Assembly: GCA_947564735.1 (NCBI GenBank)
Contig: CANOEC010000009.1
Span: 50,328-114,327, forward strand
Length of the DNA stretch: 64,000 nt
Reading direction: 5' to 3'
From: an uncultured Lachnospiraceae bacterium
Lineage (GTDB): Bacteria; Bacillota; Clostridia; Lachnospirales; Lachnospiraceae
Positions within the stretch are counted from its first letter, which is position 1; every line of letters begins with the position of its first letter. Below the pieces are notes generated by a model. It did not search any database, had not been told where the DNA came from, and saw nothing but the letters and a program-made list of their open reading frames with translations. A program made the translations under genes and the position numbers. This document shows positions 10,543 to 19,614 of this stretch, in pieces.

Positions 10543-10664
10543 CTTAAACCCCGTTTCTGCGCCTGCTATCTATCACCGTTCACTGCGCATGTTTCTGCAT
10601 GCACCATTACTGGCACATCTTATACTGAATCGAAATATCCGCCTGTCATGGGCGGTTTATCTGT

Positions 10665-12281
10665 TTACTTTACCAGATCCATCGGGTCTATGAGACATTC
10701 CAGCAAAACTGACTCATTTCCCATAAGAAATTCATCAATGGTCTCCTGCGCCCGCTCCATCGTGCAAAGTCTCATAAACTTCATATCATAAGCCGACGAC
10801 AGTTTCTCTAAATCGGGACTGCCCGACAAATCGACCACCGAATAATTGTCTTTATAAGTGTAATGCTGGTATTCTCTTACCATGCCCAGATAATTGTTTT
10901 TGAGTACGATAATTTTCACCGGAATATCAAACTGCCGCATAGTTGCAAGCTCCATCATGGACATCTGGAAGGAACCATCGCCGCACACGGCAACCACCTG
11001 CCTGTTCTTGTCCGCAAGCTTTGCACCCATCGCCGCCGGAATGGAATATCCCATCGTCCCCATACCGCCCGTCGTCAAAAACCTTCCGTCCTTAACAATA
11101 TGATAGTTACACGACCATATCTGGTTTTGTCCGACGTCCGCCACATAAACGGCATTCTCCGCCATGGCTTCGGACAACATACGTATAAATTCTGCCGGAT
11201 CCACAAAATCCGGATTGGGCTTTCTGATGCGTCCCATCGTCTCACGGTAGCCGTTCAACGTCTGAATCCATTCTTCATGCTCACAGACGAACTCTTCTTC
11301 CATAAAGTCCGCAATGATATGCTTTGCATCCCCCACAAGCGGAATCGTCGGTCCCACATTCTTACCGATTTCCGCCGGATCCACGTCAATATGTACCAGT
11401 ACCTTGTTCTCCGTAATCAGGTCCGGCTGGCTCACCGCACGGTCCGCCACTCTGGCACCCACCATGATGAGCAGATCCGATTCGTTCATCGCCCGGTTTG
11501 CATACGGATTGCCGTTATTCCCGACCATACCGTAGTACATCGGATGCCTGGTGGGCATCACGCCGATTCCCATCATCGTTGATACCACAGGCACACGATG
11601 TTTTTGCGCAAAAGCACGAAGCTCCTGCTCCGCATCGCTTAAAAGCACACCGCCTCCGGCACATATGATAGGACGTTTCGCCTTCGACAGTTCCTTGACT
11701 ACTTTCTTAATCTGCACTGCATGACCCTTCACCGTAGGCTTATAAGTCCGCATCGTAACCTCTTCGGGATATTTGAATCTATTTATCACAGCATTCTGGA
11801 TATCAATCGGCACATCAATCAATACCGGACCCTTTCTCCCGGAATTTGCAATATAAAAGGCTTCCTTGAAGATTCTTGGAATTTCATCCGCATTCCTTAC
11901 CAGATAGCTATACTTCACGAAGGACTCCACTGCCCCGGTAATATCTGCTTCCTGAAAGACATCCGACCCTAACAGCTCACTATTCACCTGTCCTGTAATA
12001 CATACAAGCGGTATACTGTCCGCAAAAGCCGTTGCAATCCCGGTAATCACATTGGTTGCGCCGGGACCGGACGTCACCGCGCACACTCCCACCTGCCCCG
12101 TCACACGCGCAAGACCACTCGCTGCGTGTGCTGCATTCTGCTCCGTCCGAATCAATATCGTATGAATATCGGAATCCAGAATACTGTTGTAAAAGGGGCA
12201 TATTGCCACTCCGGGATAACCGAATACATATTTTACGCCTTCTTCTTCAAGGCATTTTACCATAGCGTCCGCACCTAACAT
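10665..12281 (-). CDS. ilvB: Acetolactate synthase large (catalytic) subunit
   Basis: ThDP- and FAD-dependent enzyme that condenses pyruvate to acetolactate, 538 residues. The catalytic Glu is in IRTEQNAAHAASG, the FAD/Rossmann middle domain is at about 190-330, and the ThDP motif GDGSFQMS...KNNYLGM lies near residue 435. Its start lies two bases after the metH stop and its ribosome site (GGGAG) is inside the metH 3' end, so the two are probably translationally coupled. A weak CCGCC/GGCGG hairpin follows the stop (10639-10655). Confidence 0.96.
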   Translation of the reverse strand: MLGADAMVKCLEEEGVKYVFGYPGVAICPFYNSILDSDIHTILIRTEQNAAHAASGLARVTGQVGVCAVTSGPGATNVITGIATAFADSIPLVCITGQVNSELLGSDVFQEADITGAVESFVKYSYLVRNADEIPRIFKEAFYIANSGRKGPVLIDVPIDIQNAVINRFKYPEEVTMRTYKPTVKGHAVQIKKVVKELSKAKRPIICAGGGVLLSDAEQELRAFAQKHRVPVVSTMMGIGVMPTRHPMYYGMVGNNGNPYANRAMNESDLLIMVGARVADRAVSQPDLITENKVLVHIDVDPAEIGKNVGPTIPLVGDAKHIIADFMEEEFVCEHEEWIQTLNGYRETMGRIRKPNPDFVDPAEFIRMLSEAMAENAVYVADVGQNQIWSCNYHIVKDGRFLTTGGMGTMGYSIPAAMGAKLADKNRQVVAVCGDGSFQMSMMELATMRQFDIPVKIIVLKNNYLGMVREYQHYTYKDNYSVVDLSGSPDLEKLSSAYDMKFMRLCTMERAQETIDEFLMGNESVLLECLIDPMDLVK

Positions 12282-12283
12282 CG

Positions 12284-14752
12284 TTATTCTCCCTCTATAT
12301 TTAAAATTCTTTTCGTCAGCTTCACCGCATCCGCCGCATCCTTGGAATAACCGTCTGCGCCGATTTCATCTGCGTATTCCTGTGTGATAACCGCTCCGCC
12401 GATAATAACTTTGGCGGATACATCACTTTCTTTTGCATAAGCAATCACTTGCCGCATCTGCTGCATTGTGGTGGTCATGAGCGCAGACAATGCAATCACC
12501 TGCGCATGATGCTCCTTTGCCGCCTGTATGATTTTTTCTTTGGGCACATCTTTGCCAAGGTCAATGACTTTAAATCCGTAATTTTTCAACATGAGCGCCA
12601 CCAGATTCTTGCCGATATCATGGATGTCCCCCTCTACCGTGGCAATCACCACCGTCGGCATCTCCCGGACAGACTGCCCGGAAGCAAGCAGGGGTTCCAG
12701 ATACTCGATGGAGGCTTTCATTGCCTCCGCACTGGCAATAAGCTGCGGCAGGAAATATTTTCCTTTATCAAATAGTTCGCCCACTTCGTTGATTGCAGGC
12801 AGCAGAACGTTATCCAGAAGCTCCTTCGCATCATGTCCTTCTTCGAGCGCCTTCTTCGTATCTTCCACGATTACAGCGCCATTTCCCTTAAGCACGTCCG
12901 CGTGGAGCTTTCCCGTCGCGGTCACATCTTTGCTGTCCGCCTTCTTAGACTGTGCTTGAATGTGAATGCCGGTGTTTGCCACCGGTACATTTCCTGTCTC
13001 TTCCCGCTTTGCTTTCACCGCGTCCATCAGCTCAATATACCTTAAGTCCGCACCATCTTTATTCAAAAGCAGATCCGATGCAAAAGCACAGCTGACCAAT
13101 AGTTCCTGTGAAGGATTCGCAATCGCCATCGTAAGTCCCGCTTGGATTGCCATCGTAAGAAATGCAGCGTTGACAAAACTTCTCTCCGGTAACCCAAAGG
13201 AAATATTGGACAGCCCGCAGATGGTCGCAAGCCCCTTTTCTTTACAATAACGGATTGTCTGCAGCGTCTCCATCGCTGCAGTTTTATTTGCCCCAACGGT
13301 CGTCACCAGACCATCCACGATAATATCTTCCCTGCGCATACCAATTGCATAGGCACGCGCCTGTACTTTCTCAATGATATCTATCTTTTCTTCCAGACTG
13401 TCGGGCAGTCCCTTGTCCGACAGCGGAAGGAGAACAAACATCGCGCCGTATTTCTTGGCAATTGGCAGTAAATTATCAATTTTTTCTTTTTCGTAAGAAA
13501 TGGAATTGATGAGCGCCCTGCCCGGATATCTGCGCAAAGCCTCCTCCAGCACATCCACATGACTGGAATCCAAGGACAGCGGCAGACTCGTGATTCCTCC
13601 CACCGTCTCAATCGCTTTTAGCATCATTGCCTTCTCGTCAATACCGCTCATGCCCATATTGACATCCAGAATACCTGCACCGCACGCTTCCTGCTCCTCG
13701 GCAAAATCCGCTACCATTTCCATTGACCCTGCACGAAGCTGCTCCTGCAGTTTCTTTTTTCCGGTCGGATTAATACGCTCGCCGACAATCATGAAATTAT
13801 CATTAAGCCCGAAGGCAACCGTCTTTCTCTCACTGGTCAGAAAACGCTTATCCGACGCTTTCCTGTGTACAACCTGTATCTTTCCTACGGCTTCTTTCGT
13901 CCTGCGGATATGCTCCGGCGTCGTACCACAGCAGCCTCCAACAATCGACGCACCTGCTTCCACCAATGCCTTCATATATGTCCCGAATGTTTCCGCTCCC
14001 ATATCATAAACCGTATTGCCGTCAGCATCTAAAGACGGCAGCCCGGCATTCGGCTTGGCGATAATCGGCACACTCGTCACTTCCGCCATACGTCGTATCA
14101 CATCACCCATCTTGTCCGGACCCGTAGAACAGTTGGCGCCTATGGCATCCGCCCCAAGGCTTTCTAAGACGACCGCCGCTGTAACTGCATCTGTTCCGTA
14201 CAACGTTCTTCCATCCGCCTCAAAGGTCATAGTGACCATCACCGGCAGTTCGCACGTTTCCTTGGCTGCAATCAGCGCTGCCCTCGCCTCTTGGAGACTC
14301 ATCATCGTCTCCACTATAAGAAGGTCTGTGCCAGCTTCTGTAAGATATCCAATCTGCTCTTTATATATCTCGATCAATTCCTCGAAATCCAGCCGTCCCA
14401 TCGGTGCAAGCTGCTCGCCGGTCATCGACAAGTCGCCTGCCACGTATGCCCTGTCTCCGGCGGCTTCTTTGGACAACGCTACCAGTTCCAGATTCATCTG
14501 ACGAATCTTATCTTCCAGCCCGTATTCTTTTAATTTGATGCGGTTTGCCGTAAACGTAGGAGCATAGACAATATCGGAACCGGCATCTATAAACGCACGC
14601 TGTAATGCAATCATAATCTCTCTGTTGTCCAAAATCCACTGTTCCGGACACACGCCCGGAGGCATTCCTTTTTTTTGCAGATTCGATCCTGTAGCGCCAT
14701 CCAAAAATATCGGATGTTCTTTGAACAGCGCTTGAAATTCCTGTTTTTTCAT
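12284..14752 (-). CDS. metH: Cobalamin-dependent methionine synthase, short form without reactivation domain
   Basis: Transfers methyl from methyl-THF to homocysteine through B12. It has 822 residues. Domains in order: homocysteine-binding barrel (about 1-290; zinc ligands in GANCSTGPD and GGCCGTTPEH), pterin-binding barrel (about 320-570; FMIVGERINPTGKKK), B12 cap (about 600-690) and B12-binding domain (about 700-822; EGDIHDIGKN with the cobalt-ligating His). The C-terminal SAM-dependent reactivation domain of the roughly 1200-residue enzymes is absent, as in many anaerobes. ATG 14752 is chosen because homology begins there. It starts one base after the lipoprotein stop. Confidence 0.95.
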   Translation of the reverse strand: MKKQEFQALFKEHPIFLDGATGSNLQKKGMPPGVCPEQWILDNREIMIALQRAFIDAGSDIVYAPTFTANRIKLKEYGLEDKIRQMNLELVALSKEAAGDRAYVAGDLSMTGEQLAPMGRLDFEELIEIYKEQIGYLTEAGTDLLIVETMMSLQEARAALIAAKETCELPVMVTMTFEADGRTLYGTDAVTAAVVLESLGADAIGANCSTGPDKMGDVIRRMAEVTSVPIIAKPNAGLPSLDADGNTVYDMGAETFGTYMKALVEAGASIVGGCCGTTPEHIRRTKEAVGKIQVVHRKASDKRFLTSERKTVAFGLNDNFMIVGERINPTGKKKLQEQLRAGSMEMVADFAEEQEACGAGILDVNMGMSGIDEKAMMLKAIETVGGITSLPLSLDSSHVDVLEEALRRYPGRALINSISYEKEKIDNLLPIAKKYGAMFVLLPLSDKGLPDSLEEKIDIIEKVQARAYAIGMRREDIIVDGLVTTVGANKTAAMETLQTIRYCKEKGLATICGLSNISFGLPERSFVNAAFLTMAIQAGLTMAIANPSQELLVSCAFASDLLLNKDGADLRYIELMDAVKAKREETGNVPVANTGIHIQAQSKKADSKDVTATGKLHADVLKGNGAVIVEDTKKALEEGHDAKELLDNVLLPAINEVGELFDKGKYFLPQLIASAEAMKASIEYLEPLLASGQSVREMPTVVIATVEGDIHDIGKNLVALMLKNYGFKVIDLGKDVPKEKIIQAAKEHHAQVIALSALMTTTMQQMRQVIAYAKESDVSAKVIIGGAVITQEYADEIGADGYSKDAADAVKLTKRILNIEGE

Positions 14753-14753
14753 T

Positions 14754-15413
14754 CTAATTTGTACTCTCCTGTGTCGGTTCTTCGTAGAACACTGTATCGT
14801 CCGTATCGAAGTTGTCTTCTCCCTCATTCGGCTGTTCCTCCGTCGGCTGCGAATCTTCCGCAGAACCTTCGGGTGTCTCTGTTTCTTCCGTTTCATCGTC
14901 CGTCTTATTCAGATAACCGCCGCCTAAGATGCTGCTTTCCTCCGTATAAGTTACCCCTTCTCCCTCCGGAATCTCTCCGTGCAGAATCTGGATAATATAT
15001 TGAATACGGATGTTTGCCCTGTCATAGTATTCCTTTGCAGCCTGTGCAACCGCCTCGTCAAAGGGATTGGATTCGTATGCCGTATGATACAACGCAACCG
15101 CCTGCCGCATATTTTCATCTGCTTCATCCGCCAGACTATCCACTGCCGAGAAGCGATCCGGCACGGTCAGTTCCGCCATCCATGTAAATTCCGCCTGCAG
15201 CTGGTCAAGATACGAAAGCAGCTGGCTCGTTGCGTCCGGCGCAGAGGCATCAATGGAATTCATTCCGTCATGAAAAGCCGCAATATGTTCAAAAAATGTG
15301 TTCATATCTTCCTGATATGCAGTCAGTTCTTCGTCGTTCTTACCGCACGCTGTAAGCAGTACCCCGCATAGCAGACACACGCATAAGATGACTGTTCTTT
15401 TTATGTTCTTCAA
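14754..15413 (-). CDS. Putative lipoprotein
   Basis: 219-residue secreted lipoprotein of unknown role. The signal peptide ends in the lipobox LLTAC (Cys 23). The mature part is mostly helical and acidic (residues about 30-150), and the last 50 residues are a disordered Glu/Thr/Asp-rich tail. The start is TTG 15413 with GGAGGAGA five bases upstream. It is the first gene of the metH-ilv-leu transcription unit and is almost fused to metH, so the tight packing suggests co-expression, but a role in methionine or B12 metabolism is only a guess. Confidence 0.8.
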   Translation of the reverse strand: MKNIKRTVILCVCLLCGVLLTACGKNDEELTAYQEDMNTFFEHIAAFHDGMNSIDASAPDATSQLLSYLDQLQAEFTWMAELTVPDRFSAVDSLADEADENMRQAVALYHTAYESNPFDEAVAQAAKEYYDRANIRIQYIIQILHGEIPEGEGVTYTEESSILGGGYLNKTDDETEETETPEGSAEDSQPTEEQPNEGEDNFDTDDTVFYEEPTQESTN

Positions 15414-15566
15414 AACGTTCTCCTCCGGAAGTATACTTCATAAATGATTTCTTATTGTATTACAAAATAATCCCTATCTATAAATACTACTGATTTCCAT
15501 CCTTTTCGTCAACTATTTTGTGCTATCCTGCTTAAACTTCCTGCATAAAATACTGTCCAAACACGC

Positions 15567-15609
15567 AAAAAGCCTTACGCCGGCTTTCCATACCGTCATA
15601 AGGCTTTTT
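15567..15609 (-). terminator. Rho-independent terminator of the arsR-HMA operon
   Basis: AAAAAGCCTTA and TAAGGCTTTTT form an 11-bp stem that ends in a T-run on both strands, 57 bases after the HMA stop. It could also serve transcription arriving on the plus strand. Confidence 0.85.
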
Positions 15610-15665
15610 GTTCAATTTATCATCCGGCTGCCTTCCACAACCGATATTCTTTTGTACGTCCATGG

Positions 15666-15884
15666 TCAGATTTCAATCTCGCAGTCCGGCTCTACTTTCT
15701 TACATGCTTTCAGCACTTTCTTCATAACCGCCTTCTCATCGGCACCCTCCGAAAATTCCACCTTCATCTTCTGCGTCATAAAGCTGACTACGGCTTCTGC
15801 AACACCTTCCGTTTTATTCGCGGCGTCCTGCATCTTCTCCGCACAATTGGCGCAATCCACTTCAATCTTGTAGGTTTTGGTCAT
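15666..15884 (-). CDS. Stand-alone heavy-metal-associated (HMA) domain protein
   Basis: Small cytosolic metal-binding protein, 72 residues, with a single ferredoxin-like HMA domain. The metal-binding motif is DCANCAEKM (CxxC, residues 11-14). The C-terminal sequence KACKKVEPDCEIEI carries a further two Cys. The start is ATG 15884, with GGAGG eight bases upstream. In related genomes such proteins often precede a zinc/cadmium P-type ATPase. Here a terminator follows instead, so the operon is arsR-HMA only. Confidence 0.9.
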   Translation of the reverse strand: MTKTYKIEVDCANCAEKMQDAANKTEGVAEAVVSFMTQKMKVEFSEGADEKAVMKKVLKACKKVEPDCEIEI

Positions 15885-15955
15885 CTTCATTTCCTCCCTC
15901 TTACACTTCATCTTTTTTTACATGCAGGAAAATAACCTGCACACAGCCTCATGTC

Positions 15956-16330
15956 CTACTCCTCGACATGTTCCATTCCCATACTGATAATCGAGCGCAC
16001 ATGCTCATCGTCGAGTGAATAGTAAATCGACTTGCCTTCCCTGCGGAACTTCACCAGTTTGGATGTCTTAAGGATTCGCAGTTGGTGACTCACGGAAGAC
16101 TGGCTTAGGTTCAACAAGCCGGCAATGTCATTCACACAGAGTTCATGCTCGAACATGGCGTATAATATCTTGATTCTCGTAGAATCCCCGAACACCTTAA
16201 AAAGCTCCGCCAAATCGTATAAAATCTCATCATCAGGCTGTTGCTCCTGCACTTTATGAAGCAGTTCATTTCGTTCCGTCTGCGAATCTTTTAACACATT
16301 CTCTACCATGTCCATACTTTCTTCCGACAA
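15956..16330 (-). CDS. ArsR/SmtB-family metal-sensing repressor
   Basis: Winged-helix repressor released from DNA by metal, about 124 residues. The recognition helix region is LLNLSQSSVSHQLRILKTSKLVKFRREGKSIYYSL. The C-terminal helix DDEHVRSIISMGMEHVEE places Asp, His, His and Glu with the spacing of the SmtB/CzrA alpha-5 zinc site (D-x-H, 11 residues, H-x-x-E). ELCV, also seen in cadmium/lead sensors, is present. TTG 16330 is chosen because GGAGGG lies six bases upstream. ATG 16315 and GTG 16348 are alternatives. It probably represses itself and the HMA gene through the operator at 16361-16382. Zn(II)/Co(II) sensing is inferred. Confidence 0.9.
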   Translation of the reverse strand: MSEESMDMVENVLKDSQTERNELLHKVQEQQPDDEILYDLAELFKVFGDSTRIKILYAMFEHELCVNDIAGLLNLSQSSVSHQLRILKTSKLVKFRREGKSIYYSLDDEHVRSIISMGMEHVEE

Positions 16331-16360
16331 AACAATCCCTCCGTGCACGCTACAAATTTA

Positions 16361-16382
16361 CATATGATTAAATGTTCATATG
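16361..16382 (-). promoter_or_regulatory. ArsR/SmtB-type operator
   Basis: Perfect 7-bp inverted repeat CATATGA and TCATATG around eight bases. The half TGTTCATAT matches the half-site known for SmtB/CzrA/CadC-type operators. It begins two bases downstream of the -10 box, over the expected transcription start, as needed for autorepression. Confidence 0.75.
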
Positions 16383-16383
16383 T

Positions 16384-16412
16384 ATAATAATATAAGAAAG
16401 TGAAAATGTCAA
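16384..16412 (-). promoter_or_regulatory. Promoter of the arsR-HMA operon
   Basis: Consensus TTGACA (16407-16412), a 17-base spacer and TATTAT (16384-16389) on the minus strand. It runs directly into the operator. Confidence 0.8.
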
Positions 16413-16452
16413 TCCATTTTTCAAATTTCATCCTGTGAAAAGCAACAGTAAA

Positions 16453-16481
16453 GGCAACACTCAACGTATCTGCCCGTTGCC
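16453..16481 (-). terminator. Weak hairpin overlapping the proA stop
   Basis: GGCAAC and GTTGCC pair across the last codons of proA, with TTTACTG after the 3' arm on the minus strand. The long loop and poor T-run make this a weak terminator candidate for the proline operon. Confidence 0.35.
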
Positions 16482-17705
16482 CCGTATCATATATTTATAT
16501 GTGGTCAGCTCTTTCAATCCCATCGGTCCTCTGGCGTGCAGCTTCTGGGTGCTGATGCCGATTTCCGCACCGAACCCAAATTCAAAACCGTCAGTAAACC
16601 GGGTGGACGCATTGACATAGACACATGCGGAATCCACCCCCCGCAGAAACTTCTCGGCGTGCTCTGCATTTTCCGTCAATATGGCGTCGGAATGTTTCGT
16701 GTTATACTGGTTGATATGTGCCACCGCTTCCTCCACGGAAGATACTGTTTTCATGGAAATAATATAATCCAAATATTCCGTGCCGTAATCCTCCTGCGTC
16801 GCCTCTGCCGCCCCGGGTATCAGAGCTCTTACTTTCTCATCTCCCCGTATCTCCACGTTCTTTTCCTGTAATGCCGCACCAAGTGCAGGCAGAAAACGAC
16901 TGGCTATCTTTTCGTGTACTAGCAGCGATTCACATGCATTACACACACCGATTCTCTGTGTCTTGGCATTGATGATGATTGGAATCGCCTGCTGTAAATC
17001 GGCGTCTTCATCTATATAGATATGACAATTTCCCGTTCCCGTCTCAATCACGGGTATCGTACTGTTCTCCACTACGGCGCGGATTAACCCGGCGCCGCCC
17101 CTCGGAATCAGTACGTCCACATATTTTTTAAGCTGCATGAACGCCGTCGTAACCGCCCTGTCGTTGTCGGTAATAAGCTGCAGCGCATCGGCGCATATGC
17201 AGTTTTCAGCCAGTGTCTCCCTGATGACCTCCGTGATTGCCTGATTAGAGTAAAAGGCGTCCTTTCCGCCCTTTAGAATCACAGCATTTCCGGTCTTAAA
17301 GCATAAACCGAAGGCATCAGCCGTCACATTAGGTCTCGCCTCATAGATAATGCCGATGACTCCCATCGGTACTCTGACTTTCTCAATATGAAGTCCGTTC
17401 GGTCTGTCGAAGGCTTCCATCACTTCACCCACCGGGTCTTCTAAATCCACAATCTGGCGCAATCCTCCCGCCATGCCCTCAATGCGCTCCGCCGTCAGTT
17501 TCAGACGATCCAGCAACCCCTCTGACATGCCGCCCTGCACAGCTATTTCATAATCCTTGTCGTTCGCAGCAAGAATGCGTGCGGTTTCTTTCACTAACGC
17601 ATCTGCGGCTTTTTGCAGCACATCATTTTTGACTGTGCAAGTCAACTCTTGCAATACAAATTTTGCCTCTACGGCTTTTCGCCCTAATCTCTCCAAATAT
17701 TCCAT
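16461..17705 (-). CDS. proA: Glutamate-5-semialdehyde dehydrogenase (gamma-glutamyl phosphate reductase)
   Basis: Second step of proline synthesis: NADPH reduction of glutamyl-5-phosphate. It has 414 residues, normal length. [21 protein letters not shown] is the family signature, and the catalytic Cys lies in [38 protein letters not shown] near the C-terminus is also diagnostic. The start is ATG 17705 with GGAGT just upstream. It starts two bases after the cyclo-ligase stop. The order proB, DUF896, 5-FCL, proA indicates one operon. Confidence 0.96.
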   Translation of the reverse strand: MEYLERLGRKAVEAKFVLQELTCTVKNDVLQKAADALVKETARILAANDKDYEIAVQGGMSEGLLDRLKLTAERIEGMAGGLRQIVDLEDPVGEVMEAFDRPNGLHIEKVRVPMGVIGIIYEARPNVTADAFGLCFKTGNAVILKGGKDAFYSNQAITEVIRETLAENCICADALQLITDNDRAVTTAFMQLKKYVDVLIPRGGAGLIRAVVENSTIPVIETGTGNCHIYIDEDADLQQAIPIIINAKTQRIGVCNACESLLVHEKIASRFLPALGAALQEKNVEIRGDEKVRALIPGAAEATQEDYGTEYLDYIISMKTVSSVEEAVAHINQYNTKHSDAILTENAEHAEKFLRGVDSACVYVNASTRFTDGFEFGFGAEIGISTQKLHARGPMGLKELTTYKYMIRGNGQIR

Positions 17706-17707
17706 AT

Positions 17708-18421
17708 TTACTCCATTCCTGCGCTGCTTTTTGCGCAATAAATTTCCTGTTCCGTAATCAGCATATCCGGTCTGATATCATGCGGCTCTCCCGGAATCTG
17801 CTCGAATACCTGACAGTGGTAAGCAAGCGCCGCCGTCGTCAGACGAATTTCCGTATCTGTACGACATTGATGGTTCTCCTGCAGCCAACGGTACATACGA
17901 CTCAAATACCTGTCATAGAATCCCTTTCCGTATCCGATACGGTGTCTATCCTTGTCGAAAGCGGCTCCGGGCATCCACATCATCACATGGAGCACTTTCC
18001 TGCCGTCTTCCATGTACATCCCACCGGCATCCTTCATTTTACAAGCATTCACAGCATCTGTCTGCCCTTCAACCCATTCCGGAAAAGAAATGCCTTCCTC
18101 CGGCTCCGGTATGCCCCGGTATCCTTCCGACAGCTTCTCCGATGCCATAATCTTAAAAAACACCATCTCATCCCCGGAAACTTTCGGCAAAAACACCTCT
18201 TTTCCATCCTCGAACGCACGCGCGATAAGCGCCGATGTACCGACCTCGCTTTGATAACTTGCATAGGCGAGAATCACCTGTGCCTTCTGATATTCATCTC
18301 TGTCCGCAACGGCTGTCCCAATCTGTGCGTCATACCTCATTCTATCCGGTAAGGGGATGGTATTTCGCACAGTCAATGCATTTTTGCGAACAACTTTTTT
18401 TTGCATGACATCATTCGGCAT
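17708..18421 (-). CDS. 5-formyltetrahydrofolate cyclo-ligase
   Basis: Converts 5-formyl-THF to 5,10-methenyl-THF using ATP. It has about 237 residues. The family motif [20 protein letters not shown] lies at about 155-175, and FLPKV and GIPEPEEG are also typical. The start is ATG 18421, since GGGGAG lies about ten bases before it; this makes an 11-base overlap with the DUF896 stop. ATG 18406 is possible but poorly supported. Its position between the proline genes is odd functionally, but it links to the folate genes elsewhere in the window (folD, fhs, metH). Confidence 0.93.
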   Translation of the reverse strand: MPNDVMQKKVVRKNALTVRNTIPLPDRMRYDAQIGTAVADRDEYQKAQVILAYASYQSEVGTSALIARAFEDGKEVFLPKVSGDEMVFFKIMASEKLSEGYRGIPEPEEGISFPEWVEGQTDAVNACKMKDAGGMYMEDGRKVLHVMMWMPGAAFDKDRHRIGYGKGFYDRYLSRMYRWLQENHQCRTDTEIRLTTAALAYHCQVFEQIPGEPHDIRPDMLITEQEIYCAKSSAGME

Positions 18422-18641
18422 CCTGTTTACGCTCCCCAAACTTTTTTCCTAAATCGGTAATGGAACCATCCTTCTCCACAATAGAGATATTGTCAAGCTG
18501 TCCTCTCAAGTTTGCACGCACATTGGCGACATAAGCCTGTCTGAGTTGTTTCTGCTCCTCTTTCTCCTCCCCGGTCAGTCCCTCCGCCTGCGATTTATGA
18601 TACAATTCATTGATTCGTCTCGTCATCTGCTCTACGTTCAT
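18411..18641 (-). CDS. DUF896 family protein (YnzC-like)
   Basis: Small 76-residue helical protein of the DUF896 family: MTRRINELYHKSQAEGLTGEEKEEQKQLRQAYV, followed by VRANLRGQLDNISI. Members form a two-helix hairpin and have no established biochemical role. The start is ATG 18641, with GAGGAG eight bases upstream. Inside the pro operon, overlapping the cyclo-ligase by 11 bases. Confidence 0.9.
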   Translation of the reverse strand: MNVEQMTRRINELYHKSQAEGLTGEEKEEQKQLRQAYVANVRANLRGQLDNISIVEKDGSITDLGKKFGERKQDAE

Positions 18642-18675
18642 CCAGCATACTCCTCTTTCCATCTACATCTTCACG

Positions 18676-19533
18676 CTAGTCATGCATCTGCTGCACATAT
18701 AACGGCAGGTCAAATCCTTCCTCCCTGTGCGCCAAAAACAGCGTGCCGATATTTTGTCCGGCAAGAATGCGGTGAATCACCTTGATATCCGCGCTGTTGG
18801 CAATCACCATATCAACCCCCATATTGTTCGCAATCTTAGCCGCCTGCAGTTTCGTATTCATGCCGCCGGTTCCCGCACTGCTTCCCGTCGTGCTTTTCCC
18901 CATCTCCATCAGTTCGTCCGTCAGCCGCTCAACGACTTCGATATATTGTGCCTCTGGATTTTGCCTTGGGTCATCCGTATATAATCCGTCGATATCGGAC
19001 AATAACAGCAGCATATCCGCATCAATCAAAGACGCAACGATTGCCGAAAGCCTGTCGTTATCGCCGATTCCCAGTTCGTAAGTCGCTATCGTGTCATTCT
19101 CGTTTACAATAGGGACAACTCCCATTTTAAAAAGCTCTTCAAAGGTATTGTGCGCATTAAAACGATTCAAATTATCAATAATCGTGTTTTTCGTCATAAG
19201 AATCTGCGCCGCCACTTGATTGTATTCCGCAAAAATCTTCTGATAAATCATCATCAGCCGCGCCTGTCCAATCGCCGCACATGCCTGTTTGACCGCCGTT
19301 GAATTATCACCCTCGATATCCTGCATCATGACCGCCTTCCTGCCAACAGCCACGGCGCCCGATGTGACAAGCACCACGTCCTTACCACGGTTTCTTAAGT
19401 CACATAACTCTCTCACGAGTACATCCAGCTTCGTGTAATCCAAATCTCCCGTCTGCTCATGCTGTAACGACGAGGAACCAATTTTAATCACAATCCTCTT
19501 TTTATCTTTCATCATCTCTCTGATATCTGACAT
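18676..19533 (-). CDS. proB: Glutamate 5-kinase without PUA domain
   Basis: Phosphorylates glutamate in the first step of proline synthesis. It has 285 residues and consists of the amino-acid-kinase domain only; the C-terminal PUA domain of the roughly 367-residue enzymes is missing, as in several Firmicutes. Motifs are IVIKIGSSSL, VTSGAVAVGR, VPIVNENDTIAT and GTGGMNTKLQAAKIA. GGAG lies seven bases before the ATG. First gene of the proline operon. Confidence 0.95.
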   Translation of the reverse strand: MSDIREMMKDKKRIVIKIGSSSLQHEQTGDLDYTKLDVLVRELCDLRNRGKDVVLVTSGAVAVGRKAVMMQDIEGDNSTAVKQACAAIGQARLMMIYQKIFAEYNQVAAQILMTKNTIIDNLNRFNAHNTFEELFKMGVVPIVNENDTIATYELGIGDNDRLSAIVASLIDADMLLLLSDIDGLYTDDPRQNPEAQYIEVVERLTDELMEMGKSTTGSSAGTGGMNTKLQAAKIANNMGVDMVIANSADIKVIHRILAGQNIGTLFLAHREEGFDLPLYVQQMHD

Positions 19534-19614
19534 GATTCATCTCCATCCTTCCAATTCTACTCCATTATCGCGCTGCCTTCTGCATTCAACAGGGTATCTT
19601 TTCTGCATACTCTG

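Noticed and set aside
10639-10655. CCGCC/GGCGG hairpin after ilvB as terminator
   Set aside because: Only 5 bp with no T-run on the minus strand, and the next gene is part of the same pathway. Too weak to call.
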